DNA of 13,284 bases from an uncultured Collinsella sp. (GTDB lineage Bacteria; Actinomycetota; Coriobacteriia; Coriobacteriales; Coriobacteriaceae). Positions 6,429 to 13,200 of this stretch are shown here, piece after piece. A program made the translations under genes and the position numbers. The notes beneath the pieces were generated by a model. The model did no database searches, was not told where the DNA came from, and worked only from the letters and a program-made list of their open reading frames with translations. Location of the stretch: contig CAUCXP010000020.1 of the NCBI GenBank assembly GCA_958446785.1, positions 1 through 13,284 of the forward strand, in the 5' to 3' direction. How positions within the stretch are numbered: position 1 is the first letter of the stretch; the number at the start of each line of letters is the position of its first letter.

Positions 6429-6639
6429 GCATAGAGAGGGTGCAAAAACAGGGTTTTTGACACGCTTTATGCATTCGAGTTGTGGAAAACTCCTGTTGAG
6501 AGGATGTGAGTTTTACGCAATTGACGTGCGCCTTTTGAGTAAAACCGCAGGTCGCGATTTGCTCGAGGTACTATGCAGCGCGATCGAATCACACGCAGCT
6601 CAAACGCAGCAAAAACGCACTACGGAGGTTTCCAGCTAC
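6429..6639 (+). promoter_or_regulatory. Non-coding leader/promoter region of the secreted 3D-like protein, with several inverted repeats
   Basis: The gap between metY and the next gene is 312 bases; after the metY terminator about 210 bases remain with no credible ORF. CAAAAAC-AGG-GTTTTTG (6443-6459), flanked by GTG and CAC, makes a tight hairpin overlapping a TTGACA at 6457. GAGTTTTAC (6508-6516) can pair either back to AAAACTC (6486-6492) or forward to GTAAAAC (6539-6545), so two hairpins compete. TACTAT (6569-6574) is a good -10 hexamer but lacks a recognisable -35. I cannot match this to a riboswitch class I know. Confidence 0.35.
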
Positions 6640-7416
6640 ATGAGGATCGATTCACGAAAACCGAAAGCCGCCGCCCTTTCCGCCGCTCTGACCGTGGCGC
6701 TTTTGGCGGGCGCCGGCGCAACTGATGCCCACGCGGCAACACTGTCCGATACGGTTGGATCTACGCCGTCCGAGACGACGCTGGTACAGCCCGTTGATTA
6801 TCGCGGCGATGGTTATGGTTCCATGCAGGAGTGGAACGCCTCGATGGAGGCCAAGCGCGATTCCCTTGAGATGCGCGCTCAGATTATCCTAAACATGTAT
6901 GGTGACTATGCCACCGATGACGAGCGCGCTGTGCTGCAGGGTTGTATCGATGGTGCGGGCAGCCTTTTGACGATGGGGGAGGTCGACGCGAAGTCGACCG
7001 AGCTCGATGAGCTGCGCACTGCGCTTGAGAATGCCAAGCGCGAAGCGCTCGAGGCCGCTGCCGCCGAGGCAGAGGCTGCCGAGGCCGCCCAGGCTTCGTA
7101 CTACAACGCCGGCTACACTCCGTCCTACGCGTCTGCCGCGTCCTACGCGAACGGATCGGGCCTGACGCGCTCTGCGGGTGTCAATAACTACAACGGGCGC
7201 CGCGAGACCTATTACAGCAGCAATGTGCTTTATCACTATCGCACGGGCGAATGGACTCAGGATTCTGAGGGCTTCTGGCGCGATTCCGACGGCTATTACG
7301 TTGTTGCCGCGGGCGATATGGCCCAGGGCTCGACCTTTACGGGCTCCAAGGGTGATTGCAAGGTCTATGACTCCGGCTGCGTCGCCGGAACCACCGACTA
7401 CTACACCGGTTGGTAA
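6640..7416 (+). CDS. Secreted cell-wall-associated protein with coiled coil and C-terminal 3D-like domain
   Basis: This 258-residue protein begins with a Sec signal peptide: basic residues, a hydrophobic core from about 10 to 28, and probable cleavage after AHA (residue 32). Residues 60-130 or so are polar and helical, and about 130-160 is an Ala/Glu-rich coiled coil. A Tyr/Ser/Gly-rich linker (about 160-200) follows. The last 50 residues end in a segment resembling the 3D domain of RpfB/YabE/YuiC-type muralytic proteins: the three Asp of that fold are at D226 (VVAAGD), D244 (VYDSG) and D253 (TTDYY), with an extra Cys pair, C240 and C247, that could form a disulfide. A peptidoglycan-related role outside the membrane is therefore likely, but the domain match is by eye. 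GGAGG lies 11 bases before the ATG at 6640; the frame is open back to 6334 through the metY terminator, so that extension is rejected. Confidence 0.75.
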   Translation: MRIDSRKPKAAALSAALTVALLAGAGATDAHAATLSDTVGSTPSETTLVQPVDYRGDGYGSMQEWNASMEAKRDSLEMRAQIILNMYGDYATDDERAVLQGCIDGAGSLLTMGEVDAKSTELDELRTALENAKREALEAAAAEAEAAEAAQASYYNAGYTPSYASAASYANGSGLTRSAGVNNYNGRRETYYSSNVLYHYRTGEWTQDSEGFWRDSDGYYVVAAGDMAQGSTFTGSKGDCKVYDSGCVAGTTDYYTGW

Positions 7417-7446
7417 TCTGCCATCAGAGCAAAATAGGCACATGAT

Positions 7447-7497
7447 GGGCGGGCGTCTTTACTGAGCTTTTAGGCAACGTAAAGCCGCCCTTTCTTT
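7447..7497 (+). terminator. Intrinsic terminator after the secreted 3D-like protein
   Basis: The two-part stem is GGGCGG (7447-7452) with CCGCCC (7485-7490), and, after a 4-base bulge, CTTTAC (7457-7462) with GTAAAG (7479-7484). It is followed by TTTCTTT. It lies 30 bases after the stop codon. Confidence 0.8.
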
Positions 7498-7607
7498 ATG
7501 TGCGTTTGAGTTAACAGAGCCCTTACCGTGGCGGTACGCTGGGCGTATGCATGCGGGGCACACTGGTTCATGAGAAATAGGGTCTTTCTCTTGGAGGAAG
7601 TGATCTT

Positions 7608-7814
7608 GTGAATGCTCGAGATATTGCCGTTGCCGCCGTCGCATTGGTACTTGGCTGTCTTGGCCCTACAGCTGCGTTTGTCGCAGGCATGCAGGGCTCG
7701 TGCGGGGCTGCTCCTATTGTGGTCGGCGCGCTCATCGCAGCAGCGCTGCTGGGAAGTGCGGGCGTGACCCTTTGTCGCGATGACGAGGACGAGACGCCGC
7801 AGGTGCAGCGCTAG
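7608..7814 (+). CDS. Small two-helix membrane protein, function unknown
   Basis: This 68-residue ORF begins with GTG at 7608, with GGAGGAAG 8-10 bases upstream; no in-frame ATG precedes the first helix. Two hydrophobic segments, residues 7-28 (AVAAVALVLGCLGPTAAFVAGM) and 35-56 (an Ala/Leu/Val-rich run ending GVTLC), are joined by a short GSCG turn and followed by an acidic tail (RDDEDETPQVQR). Cys17 lies in helix 1, Cys32 in the turn and Cys56 at the end of helix 2. The short N-terminus and the acidic tail suggest a hairpin, but topology cannot be settled. It is bounded by a terminator on each side, so it has its own transcript. I do not recognise the family. The SD, membrane pattern and bounded position make it likely to be real. 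Confidence 0.6.
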   Translation: MNARDIAVAAVALVLGCLGPTAAFVAGMQGSCGAAPIVVGALIAAALLGSAGVTLCRDDEDETPQVQR

Positions 7815-7854
7815 CCGTTGTGAAGCTGGTTTTGCCCATAGATGAAGAAGGAAG

Positions 7855-7889
7855 CCGCCGCAAGGGGAGTGCCCTTTGCGGCGGTTTTT
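7855..7889 (+). terminator. Intrinsic terminator after the small membrane protein
   Basis: CCGCCGCAAGGGG (7855-7867) and CCCTTTGCGGCGG (7872-7884) form a 13-bp stem with one G-T pair and a 4-base loop, followed by TTTTT. It lies about 40 bases after the stop and 33 bases from the end of the convergent ketopantoate-reductase-family gene. Confidence 0.9.
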
Positions 7890-7922
7890 GCTATTGAGAC
7901 TGTTGGATGCGGTACGGCGGCG

Positions 7923-8837
7923 TTACCAGCTGGCCTCGATTTCGCGGATGCGCGAATAGAGCCATTCGTTTTGCGGCACCTGGATACCGTGCTTGGTCGC
8001 GAGGCGGCAGATGGTACCCGCAAATTCCTCGACCTCGGTTCTGCGTTGAGCGATGCGGTCTTGCGCCATCGAGGGCATGCCGGCGGGATCGAGCCCTTTT
8101 ATGAGACGCACCATCTGCGTCAGGTCTTCCTCGGTGAGCTCGATGCCCTCGGCATTGGCGACTGCAAGCGTCTCGCGCATGGCGGAGACAAAACTGCGGA
8201 GCTGCTCGGAGCCCTGCTCCGTAGCGCTTCCGTAGGTGCCGCCGTAGGCCATACAGGTCTGGTTGATGCCGTCGTTGAGCATGAGTTTGGCCCACATGCG
8301 ATGTGCGATGTCGTGCTCGACGGTATGGGCGATGCCGCAGCGCGTGTAGAGCCCGTCGATAGCGGTGACGGTCGCGGGGTCGGTGCCGGCGGCCGCACCA
8401 AAGCGGATCTCGCCCGCATTGGTAAAGGCGAGCGCGCCGTTGAGAAACACAGCGTCCATGCCTTGGCAGATTCCGATGACGGTGTGCTCCCAGACAAAGC
8501 GCTCGGCAATCTTTTGCTCGCTGGTGATGCCGTTGCATAGGGATGCGATGAGCGTGTCGGGCCCTACGATGCGTTCCATAGTCTTGAGCGCCTGGTCGAG
8601 TCCGGTTGTCTTGACCGTGAGGATGACCAGGTCGACGGGCGTCGCCTCGCTCGCGCGGACGGACTTGAGCGCGCAGGGCTTGCCGTTGACGGTGAGCGCA
8701 TCACCCGCGTGGCGCTCAAAGCGCGCGTCGTCCATAACGTATTCGATGGCGTCGTTGCCGAGCGCTTGGGCGATCATGCTGCCGTAGAGCAGGCCCACGC
8801 CGCCCTTGCCGATGAAGGCGACCTTGTTGATCTGCAT
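7923..8837 (-). CDS. Ketopantoate reductase (PanE/ApbA) family protein
   Basis: The protein has 304 residues, the usual PanE length. The N-terminal NADP-binding loop is VAFIGKGGVGLLYGSM, then LVILTVKTTGLDQAL and the family's NGI segment (SLCNGITSEQKI). The C-terminal helical domain has RMWAKLMLNDGINQ, with the expected catalytic Lys in AKLMLN, and TEVEEFAGTICRLATKHGIQVPQNEWLYSRI, the conserved substrate/cofactor end of the family. PanE reduces ketopantoate to pantoate for coenzyme A synthesis; paralogues act on other 2-keto acids, and no other pantothenate gene is here, so I leave the symbol empty. I chose the ATG at 8837, 9 bases after GGGGAG; the in-frame ATG at 8846 directly abuts that SD. 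A terminator-like hairpin ends 2 bases before the SD. Family firm, exact substrate unsure. Confidence 0.85.
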   Translation of the reverse strand: MQINKVAFIGKGGVGLLYGSMIAQALGNDAIEYVMDDARFERHAGDALTVNGKPCALKSVRASEATPVDLVILTVKTTGLDQALKTMERIVGPDTLIASLCNGITSEQKIAERFVWEHTVIGICQGMDAVFLNGALAFTNAGEIRFGAAAGTDPATVTAIDGLYTRCGIAHTVEHDIAHRMWAKLMLNDGINQTCMAYGGTYGSATEQGSEQLRSFVSAMRETLAVANAEGIELTEEDLTQMVRLIKGLDPAGMPSMAQDRIAQRRTEVEEFAGTICRLATKHGIQVPQNEWLYSRIREIEASW

Positions 8838-8854
8838 GTGAATCATCTCCCCAT

Positions 8855-8881
8855 AAAAAGGCGCCCGCGTATGGGGCGCCT
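8855..8881 (-). terminator. Terminator-like hairpin between the cyclase and PanE-family genes
   Basis: On the minus strand AGGCGCCC (8881-8874), a 7-base loop, GGGCGCCT (8866-8859) and then TTTTT (through 8855) form an intrinsic terminator of 8 bp. It lies 73 bases after the cyclase stop codon. Its T tract ends 2 bases before the GGGGAG SD of the PanE-family gene (8852-8847), so it is also inside that gene's 5' leader and could act as an attenuator. Confidence 0.75.
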
Positions 8882-8954
8882 GATGGATTGTATGCCGCCG
8901 GGCCATGTCGCGTGCACCGGATGGCCGTATTTAGAAGAACAAACGCATGGGAAC

Positions 8955-9725
8955 TTATGACGCGGGGCAGACCGCAAAGACACGTGCGGGATATCCGACG
9001 CCATCACGCACCTTGGGGAAGGTGCAGAAGATGACGGCGCCCGTGGCGGGAAGCTCGTCCAGATGGTCCATGACCTCAATCTGGTAACGGTCGACCGAGA
9101 GGATGTACTGTTCGCCGGGGTAGGGGTAGGCATCCTCGCGTGTGGTCACGGTTGCGGGGTCGGTGTCTGCCGGTTCGTGGCCGATGGCACCGATGTTGCG
9201 CTCTTCTACAAGCCATTTGATGGCATCGAGGTCCCAGCCGGGGTAGTGGGGCTGGCCGTCTTCGTCCTTGTTTTCGAGGTCGGCGAGCTTGGACCAGTCG
9301 GAGCGGAAGGCGACGAAAGCATCCTCAGGAATGCGACCGTGCTCGTCCTCCCAAGCCTTGAGGTCATCGATGGTCAGGATAAAGTCGGGGTTTGCGGCGC
9401 ACTCCTCGTGCTTGTCGATCACACAGAGCGGATGCATAAACTCGATAGGTTCGATCTCGCCAAGGGAACGGCCATCGACATGGAAGTGGCGCGGCGCGTC
9501 GACGTGGGTGCCGTACTGCGAGGCGACCGAATACTGGAAGCAACGCATGGGCGCGAGCATGTCCTCGGGCGTGCCGGGCAGGTAGTCGAAGAGCTTGGTG
9601 GACTCAAATGGCTCAAAGCCAAACCAGTGCGGGGTGTCGCACGAGAGCGTATGGGTGAGGTCAACCCAGCGATAATCGGTGCTTTTGAGCTGGGATGCGA
9701 GGTTCCAAAGGTCGAGCGCGGGCAT
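8955..9725 (-). CDS. Cyclase-family (KynB/isatin-hydrolase-like) metal-dependent hydrolase
   Basis: This 256-residue protein belongs to the cyclase family (arylformamidase KynB, isatin hydrolase and relatives), which hydrolyse amide or lactam-like bonds using Zn or Mn. The family metal motif HxGTHxDxPxHF is present as SQYGTHVDAPRHF, with H74, D76 and H80 kept, but the first His is Gln (Q70). DLTHTLSCDTPHW near the N-terminus, AFRSDWSK and AIGHEPADTDPA are other recognisable family blocks. AAAGGAG lies 6 bases before the ATG at 9725. No tryptophan-degradation gene is nearby, so kynurenine formamidase cannot be assumed. It is divergent from the Fe-S aldo/keto reductase gene, with 163 bases between the starts, and shares the strand with the PanE-family gene. 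Family sure, substrate unknown. Confidence 0.82.
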   Translation of the reverse strand: MPALDLWNLASQLKSTDYRWVDLTHTLSCDTPHWFGFEPFESTKLFDYLPGTPEDMLAPMRCFQYSVASQYGTHVDAPRHFHVDGRSLGEIEPIEFMHPLCVIDKHEECAANPDFILTIDDLKAWEDEHGRIPEDAFVAFRSDWSKLADLENKDEDGQPHYPGWDLDAIKWLVEERNIGAIGHEPADTDPATVTTREDAYPYPGEQYILSVDRYQIEVMDHLDELPATGAVIFCTFPKVRDGVGYPARVFAVCPAS

Positions 9726-9888
9726 GGGTGGCTCCTTTCATCGGGCTTTTTGCTGATGTTAAAGCGGTGCCGTGACAGCTCGATTTCTGCTGCGTTACGA
9801 TACGTTCTCGATTGCGATTCCACGATGTTTCGGCCGCGTGACCATTGTGTTTCGCCTTGCCGGGGCGCTGATGGCGAAGGGAGGGGCC

Positions 9889-11076
9889 GTGCAATACCGC
9901 GGTGACCCCAAAAGTGGTAACCGAATATCTGCTCTGGGTCTGGGCTGCATGAGGTTTCCCGGTTCGCCGGGACACCCCGATGCGAAGACAGCCGATGCCA
10001 TCATTTCCCGTGCGGTGGAGCAGGGGATTAATTATCTGGATACTGCGTATCTCTATCCCGGTAACGAGGCGTGCGTGGGCGCCTCACTTGAGCGCTTGGG
10101 GCTGCGCGACCGGGTGTTGCTGGCGACCAAGTTGCCGCACGCTTCGTGCAAGCGCGCGGAGGATTTCGACCGGTTCTTCGACGAACAACTGCGTCGCCTG
10201 CGGACCGACCATATCGACTATTACCTTATGCACAACATCACTTCGCCCGCTCAGTGGGAGCGCGTGGTGGCGTTGGGTATCGAGGACTGGATCGCGCGTC
10301 AAAAGGCGGCGGGGCGCATTCGCCAGATTGGTTTTTCGTACCACGGCAGCGCGGCTGATTTCCTGACGATGCTTGACGCATATGACTGGGATTTTTGCCA
10401 GATACAGTACAACTATGCCGGCGAGCGTTACCAAGCGGGAACGGCAGGACTCATGGCGGCTGCGGAGCGCGGGCTCGCGGTGTTTGTGATGGAGCCGCTG
10501 CTGGGCGGGCGTCTGGCAGGCAAGCTGCCGCCGCGGGCCCGCGCCGTGCTCGATGGCGCTCGTGACCCGCATTTGCGCACTCCTGCCGCTTGGGGGCTTT
10601 CGTGGGTGTGGAACCATCCTCAGGTGACGATGCTGCTTTCGGGTATGACCAATACCGCGCAAGTGGATGAGAACGCGGCGTTGGCCGATCGGGCCCTGCC
10701 GGATTCGATGACAGTTACTCAGCTTGATGCCATCGCACGCGTGCTGACGGAGTTTGAAAAATCGAATCGCGTGCCCTGCACGGGATGCGGCTACTGCATG
10801 CCATGTCCCAAGGGTATCAACATTCCCGCCTGCTTTGCCGCCTACAACGCGAGCTATGCGCACAGCTGGTTTACGGGGCTGTCGCAATACTTTACGGCGA
10901 GTGCGGTGCGCACGAGCGAGCCCAAGCTGGTGAGCAATTGCGTCAAGTGCGGCAAATGCGCGCGCCACTGCCCGCAGCATATCGATATCCCCGAGCGTCT
11001 CGATGACGTGCGCCGACGCTTCCAGCCGGGCCCCGTAACGGCCGCGCTTAAAGCCTTTTGCAAAACGCGTTCCTGA
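9889..11076 (+). CDS. Aldo/keto reductase with C-terminal 2x[4Fe-4S] ferredoxin-like domain
   Basis: This 395-residue protein starts with an aldo/keto-reductase barrel (about 1-285). The tetrad is intact: D51 and Y56 (YLDTAYLYPG), K81 (LATKLPH) and H115 (YLMHNI). The C-terminal part binds two iron-sulfur clusters: C297, C300, C303 and C306 (CTGCGYCMPCP), and C351, C354, C357 and C361 (CVKCGKCARHCP). Such fusions are common in anaerobes and probably link carbonyl reduction to ferredoxin-type electron carriers; the substrate is unknown. I chose the GTG at 9889 because AGGGAGG lies 4 bases before it and the protein then begins VQYRGDPKSGNRISALGLGCMRF, the usual N-terminus of this subfamily. The ATG at 9871 has no SD. 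The stop codon is the first part of a hairpin repeat that leads into the next gene, suggesting cotranscription. Confidence 0.9.
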   Translation: MQYRGDPKSGNRISALGLGCMRFPGSPGHPDAKTADAIISRAVEQGINYLDTAYLYPGNEACVGASLERLGLRDRVLLATKLPHASCKRAEDFDRFFDEQLRRLRTDHIDYYLMHNITSPAQWERVVALGIEDWIARQKAAGRIRQIGFSYHGSAADFLTMLDAYDWDFCQIQYNYAGERYQAGTAGLMAAAERGLAVFVMEPLLGGRLAGKLPPRARAVLDGARDPHLRTPAAWGLSWVWNHPQVTMLLSGMTNTAQVDENAALADRALPDSMTVTQLDAIARVLTEFEKSNRVPCTGCGYCMPCPKGINIPACFAAYNASYAHSWFTGLSQYFTASAVRTSEPKLVSNCVKCGKCARHCPQHIDIPERLDDVRRRFQPGPVTAALKAFCKTRS

Positions 11077-11166
11077 TGCCCCTTTTATAACTCGCGGTGG
11101 AATAGCTTCTGTTTGCGGCAGAATAGGGGCCAAACAGGAACTATTTCGCCGCAACTGAAGGGGGCT
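11072..11166 (+). repeat. Paired leader hairpin element, copy 1 (before the second Gfo/Idh/MocA gene)
   Basis: This element starts at the aldo/keto reductase stop codon with TGATGCCCCTTTTATA. A 22-bp hairpin (11094-11115 with 11131-11152; one mismatch and three G-U type pairs) has a 15-base loop. AACTGAAGGGGGC follows. CCCCTT (11079-11084) can pair with AAGGGG (11158-11163), the SD of the next gene, enclosing the hairpin. A homologous copy lies at 12231-12330. No T tract follows, so it is not a standard terminator. Confidence 0.8.
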
Positions 11167-11169
11167 GTC

Positions 11170-12189
11170 GTGGGCCATCGGGATTCATGTGATGATTTGC
11201 GTGAGGTTCGTTGGGGCGTTTTGGGCGCTGGGCACATTTCTCATCGATTTGCATCGTCGCTCAAGAAGGTCGACGGGGCACGGTTGGTGGCTGCGGCCGG
11301 TCGCACTCCTGCACATGTCGAGGAATTTTGCCGAGCGTTTTCGATCGATGCTGCGCATGGCCATGCCTCGGTCGACGATAACGGCAATGCGGCTTATGAC
11401 GCGCTGATTGCCGACCCCGATGTCGACGCAATCTACTTGGCGCTTCCGCATGGCATGCATACGCGTTGGGCCTGTCGCGCGCTGTGCGCCGGAAAGGCCG
11501 TGCTGTGCGAAAAGCCGGCCGTTTTGAGTGAGGAAGAGGCTCTCTCGATCGCCTCCACCTCTCGCGAGCGCGGCGTGCTGTTTATGGAGGCAATGAAGAA
11601 TCGGTTTTGCCCGATGCGCGCTCGCGTGAAGGACTTGTTTGCGTCGGGTGAGCTTGGCCGTATTGTCTCGATTGAAAGCGTGCAAAAGCTCGATTACGGC
11701 GAGTCTCCTTCGGGCTATCTGCTTGATCCGTTGCAGGGCGGCTGTCTATATGACATGGGCTGCTATGCGGTCGGTTGGTTTGAGGATTTGCTCGCGGGCG
11801 CTTGCGAGGTTTCGTCCCGTGAAGTTCGCTGGCGTGACGTATCGGGCGGTCGCGTCGATTGGGCCGACGAGATCCATATGAGCGTCGGCGGTATACCCAT
11901 TCATATGGTGTGCGACGGCGAAGCAACATATGAAAGCCGCTTAACGATTGCCTGTGAGCGGGGCTCGTTGGAAATCGAGCGCCTCCATCGCCCCGAGCTC
12001 GCTCATGTGAAGTATTCCGACGGACGAATGCTCGAAATAAATGCCCCGTTTGAGGTCGATGATTTCTACGGCGAAGCTTCGCATGCGACCCAGCTCATCC
12101 GGGCGGGGAAACTCGAGAGTCCCGTCATGCCTCTTGCCGCCACGCAGCGCTGTGCGCAGATCATCGATGCGATTCGCTTGACGCTCTAG
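11170..12189 (+). CDS. Gfo/Idh/MocA-family oxidoreductase (second, distinct copy)
   Basis: This 339-residue protein has a Rossmann nucleotide loop (WGVLGAGHIS, G19/G21/S24), DVDAIYLALPHGMHTRWACRALCAGKAVLCEKP with the family K115, and a second-domain segment GGCLYDMGCYAVGW. MEAMKNRFCP (family pattern MEAxxxRFxP) resembles the dihydrodiol-dehydrogenase/glucose-fructose-oxidoreductase-like branch, unlike the IGTS-type copy at 2074-3180. The substrate is unknown. The start is GTG at 11170, 5 bases after AAGGGGG; the frame is open back to 11113 but only through the hairpin element. The first 12 residues before the Rossmann strand (VGHRDSCDDLRE) are a short polar lead. It lies between the aldo/keto reductase and endonuclease IV genes and is flanked on both sides by the paired hairpin element, which may control it. 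Confidence 0.88.
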   Translation: MGHRDSCDDLREVRWGVLGAGHISHRFASSLKKVDGARLVAAAGRTPAHVEEFCRAFSIDAAHGHASVDDNGNAAYDALIADPDVDAIYLALPHGMHTRWACRALCAGKAVLCEKPAVLSEEEALSIASTSRERGVLFMEAMKNRFCPMRARVKDLFASGELGRIVSIESVQKLDYGESPSGYLLDPLQGGCLYDMGCYAVGWFEDLLAGACEVSSREVRWRDVSGGRVDWADEIHMSVGGIPIHMVCDGEATYESRLTIACERGSLEIERLHRPELAHVKYSDGRMLEINAPFEVDDFYGEASHATQLIRAGKLESPVMPLAATQRCAQIIDAIRLTL

Positions 12190-12230
12190 GCTGCGGTACT
12201 GGTGCTCAAGGGGGCTCGGCGGACCGTGCC

Positions 12231-12330
12231 CCTGATGCCCCTTTTATATCTTGCGGTGGAATACGGTCTGTTTGCGCCAAAATAAGGCACCAATAGACCG
12301 TATTTCACCGCAACTGATGAGGGGGAGCTG
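12231..12330 (+). repeat. Paired leader hairpin element, copy 2 (before endonuclease IV)
   Basis: Starting CCTGATGCCCCTTTTATA, as in copy 1, it holds a 19-bp hairpin, TTGCGGTGGAATACGGTCT (12251-12269) with AGACCGTATTTCACCGCAA (12295-12313), containing a single G-T pair. The 25-base loop keeps the copy 1 pattern TTTGCG.CA.AATA.GG..CCAA. AACTGATGAGGGGGAG follows, holding the SD of nfo. CCCCT (12238-12242) can pair with AGGGG (12320-12324). Upper-stem bases differ from copy 1 but pairing is kept. Confidence 0.8.
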
Positions 12331-12333
12331 GAG

Positions 12334-13200
12334 ATGCTGACGATCGGGTGTCATCTTTCGACGACGAAGGGCTATCGGGCAATGGGGGAGACGGCGTTGT
12401 CCATTGGTGCCAATACCTTTGCGTTCTTTACGCGCAACCCGCGCGGTGGCAAGGCAAAAGACCTTGACATGGATGACGTGGCGGCTCTGCGCGAGCTTAT
12501 GGCGCAAAACGACTTTGGACCGCTGGTGGCGCATGCCCCGTATACCTATAACCCCTGCTCCGCTAAGGAGCGGGCGCGCGAGTTTGCCTTGGAGGCTATG
12601 GCGGAAGATTTGCAGCGTCTGGAAGCACTGCCCGGCAACTACTACAACTTCCATCCCGGTGCGCATGTGGGACAGGGGGCAGACGCCGGCATTCAGATGA
12701 TTGTCGACACGCTGTGCCAGGTGATGTTTGGGGGCCAGCAGACGATGGTATTGCTCGAGACCATGGCGGGTAAGGGCACCGAGGTGGGCCGTAGCTTTGA
12801 AGAGCTGGCGTGCATTATCGAGGGCGTTGCCGCCAAGTGTCCAGAGCTGTCCGATAAACTGGGCGTTTGTTTGGACACCTGCCATGTGAGCGATGCCGGC
12901 TACGACATCATCCATGATCTGGACGGCGTACTCGACGAGTTCGACCACGTGGTGGGCATCGATCGCCTGCATGCCGTACACATCAACGATTCGAAGAACC
13001 CTTGTGGCGCCCATAAAGATCGTCACGAGTGCATCGGCAAGGGATACCTTGGCAGCGAGGAATTTGGCGGCGGTATGCAGGTTATGCAGAATATTGTATC
13101 GAATAGCCGCTTGCGTGCACTTCCATTTATTTTGGAGACGCCGAACGAACTTGCAGGTTATGCAGCGGAAATTACGCTATTAAGGTCGTTACAGCAGTAA
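12334..13200 (+). CDS. nfo: Endonuclease IV (AP endonuclease)
   Basis: This 288-residue TIM-barrel, trinuclear-zinc enzyme of base-excision repair cuts the backbone at abasic sites and some oxidised bases. Family metal-binding blocks appear in order: H67 in [72 protein letters not shown] and FILETP. Together they supply the expected His, Glu and Asp ligands. The length is near the usual 280-285. AGGGGGAG lies 6 bases before the ATG at 12334. That SD can pair with the CCCCT opening the hairpin element upstream, so translation may be structure-controlled. It is 144 bases downstream of the second Gfo/Idh/MocA gene on the same strand. After the stop, the last 84 bases of the window hold no gene or terminator that I can see. 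Confidence 0.95.
   Translation: MLTIGCHLSTTKGYRAMGETALSIGANTFAFFTRNPRGGKAKDLDMDDVAALRELMAQNDFGPLVAHAPYTYNPCSAKERAREFALEAMAEDLQRLEALPGNYYNFHPGAHVGQGADAGIQMIVDTLCQVMFGGQQTMVLLETMAGKGTEVGRSFEELACIIEGVAAKCPELSDKLGVCLDTCHVSDAGYDIIHDLDGVLDEFDHVVGIDRLHAVHINDSKNPCGAHKDRHECIGKGYLGSEEFGGGMQVMQNIVSNSRLRALPFILETPNELAGYAAEITLLRSLQQ

Noticed and set aside
4981..6474. A 497-codon open frame antisense to metY
   Set aside because: It mirrors the codon bias of metY, its translation is Gly/Val/Asp/Leu-rich without domains, and it would run through the metY terminator.
6334..6639. Upstream extension of the secreted protein
   Set aside because: It would translate through the 15-bp metY terminator and bury the signal peptide; the SD supports 6640.
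11072..12330. The two hairpin elements as T-box leaders or as standard intrinsic terminators
   Set aside because: There is no AGGGTGGNACCGCG-type T-box sequence, and no T tract follows either stem. GCGGTGGAATA only superficially resembles the T-box motif.
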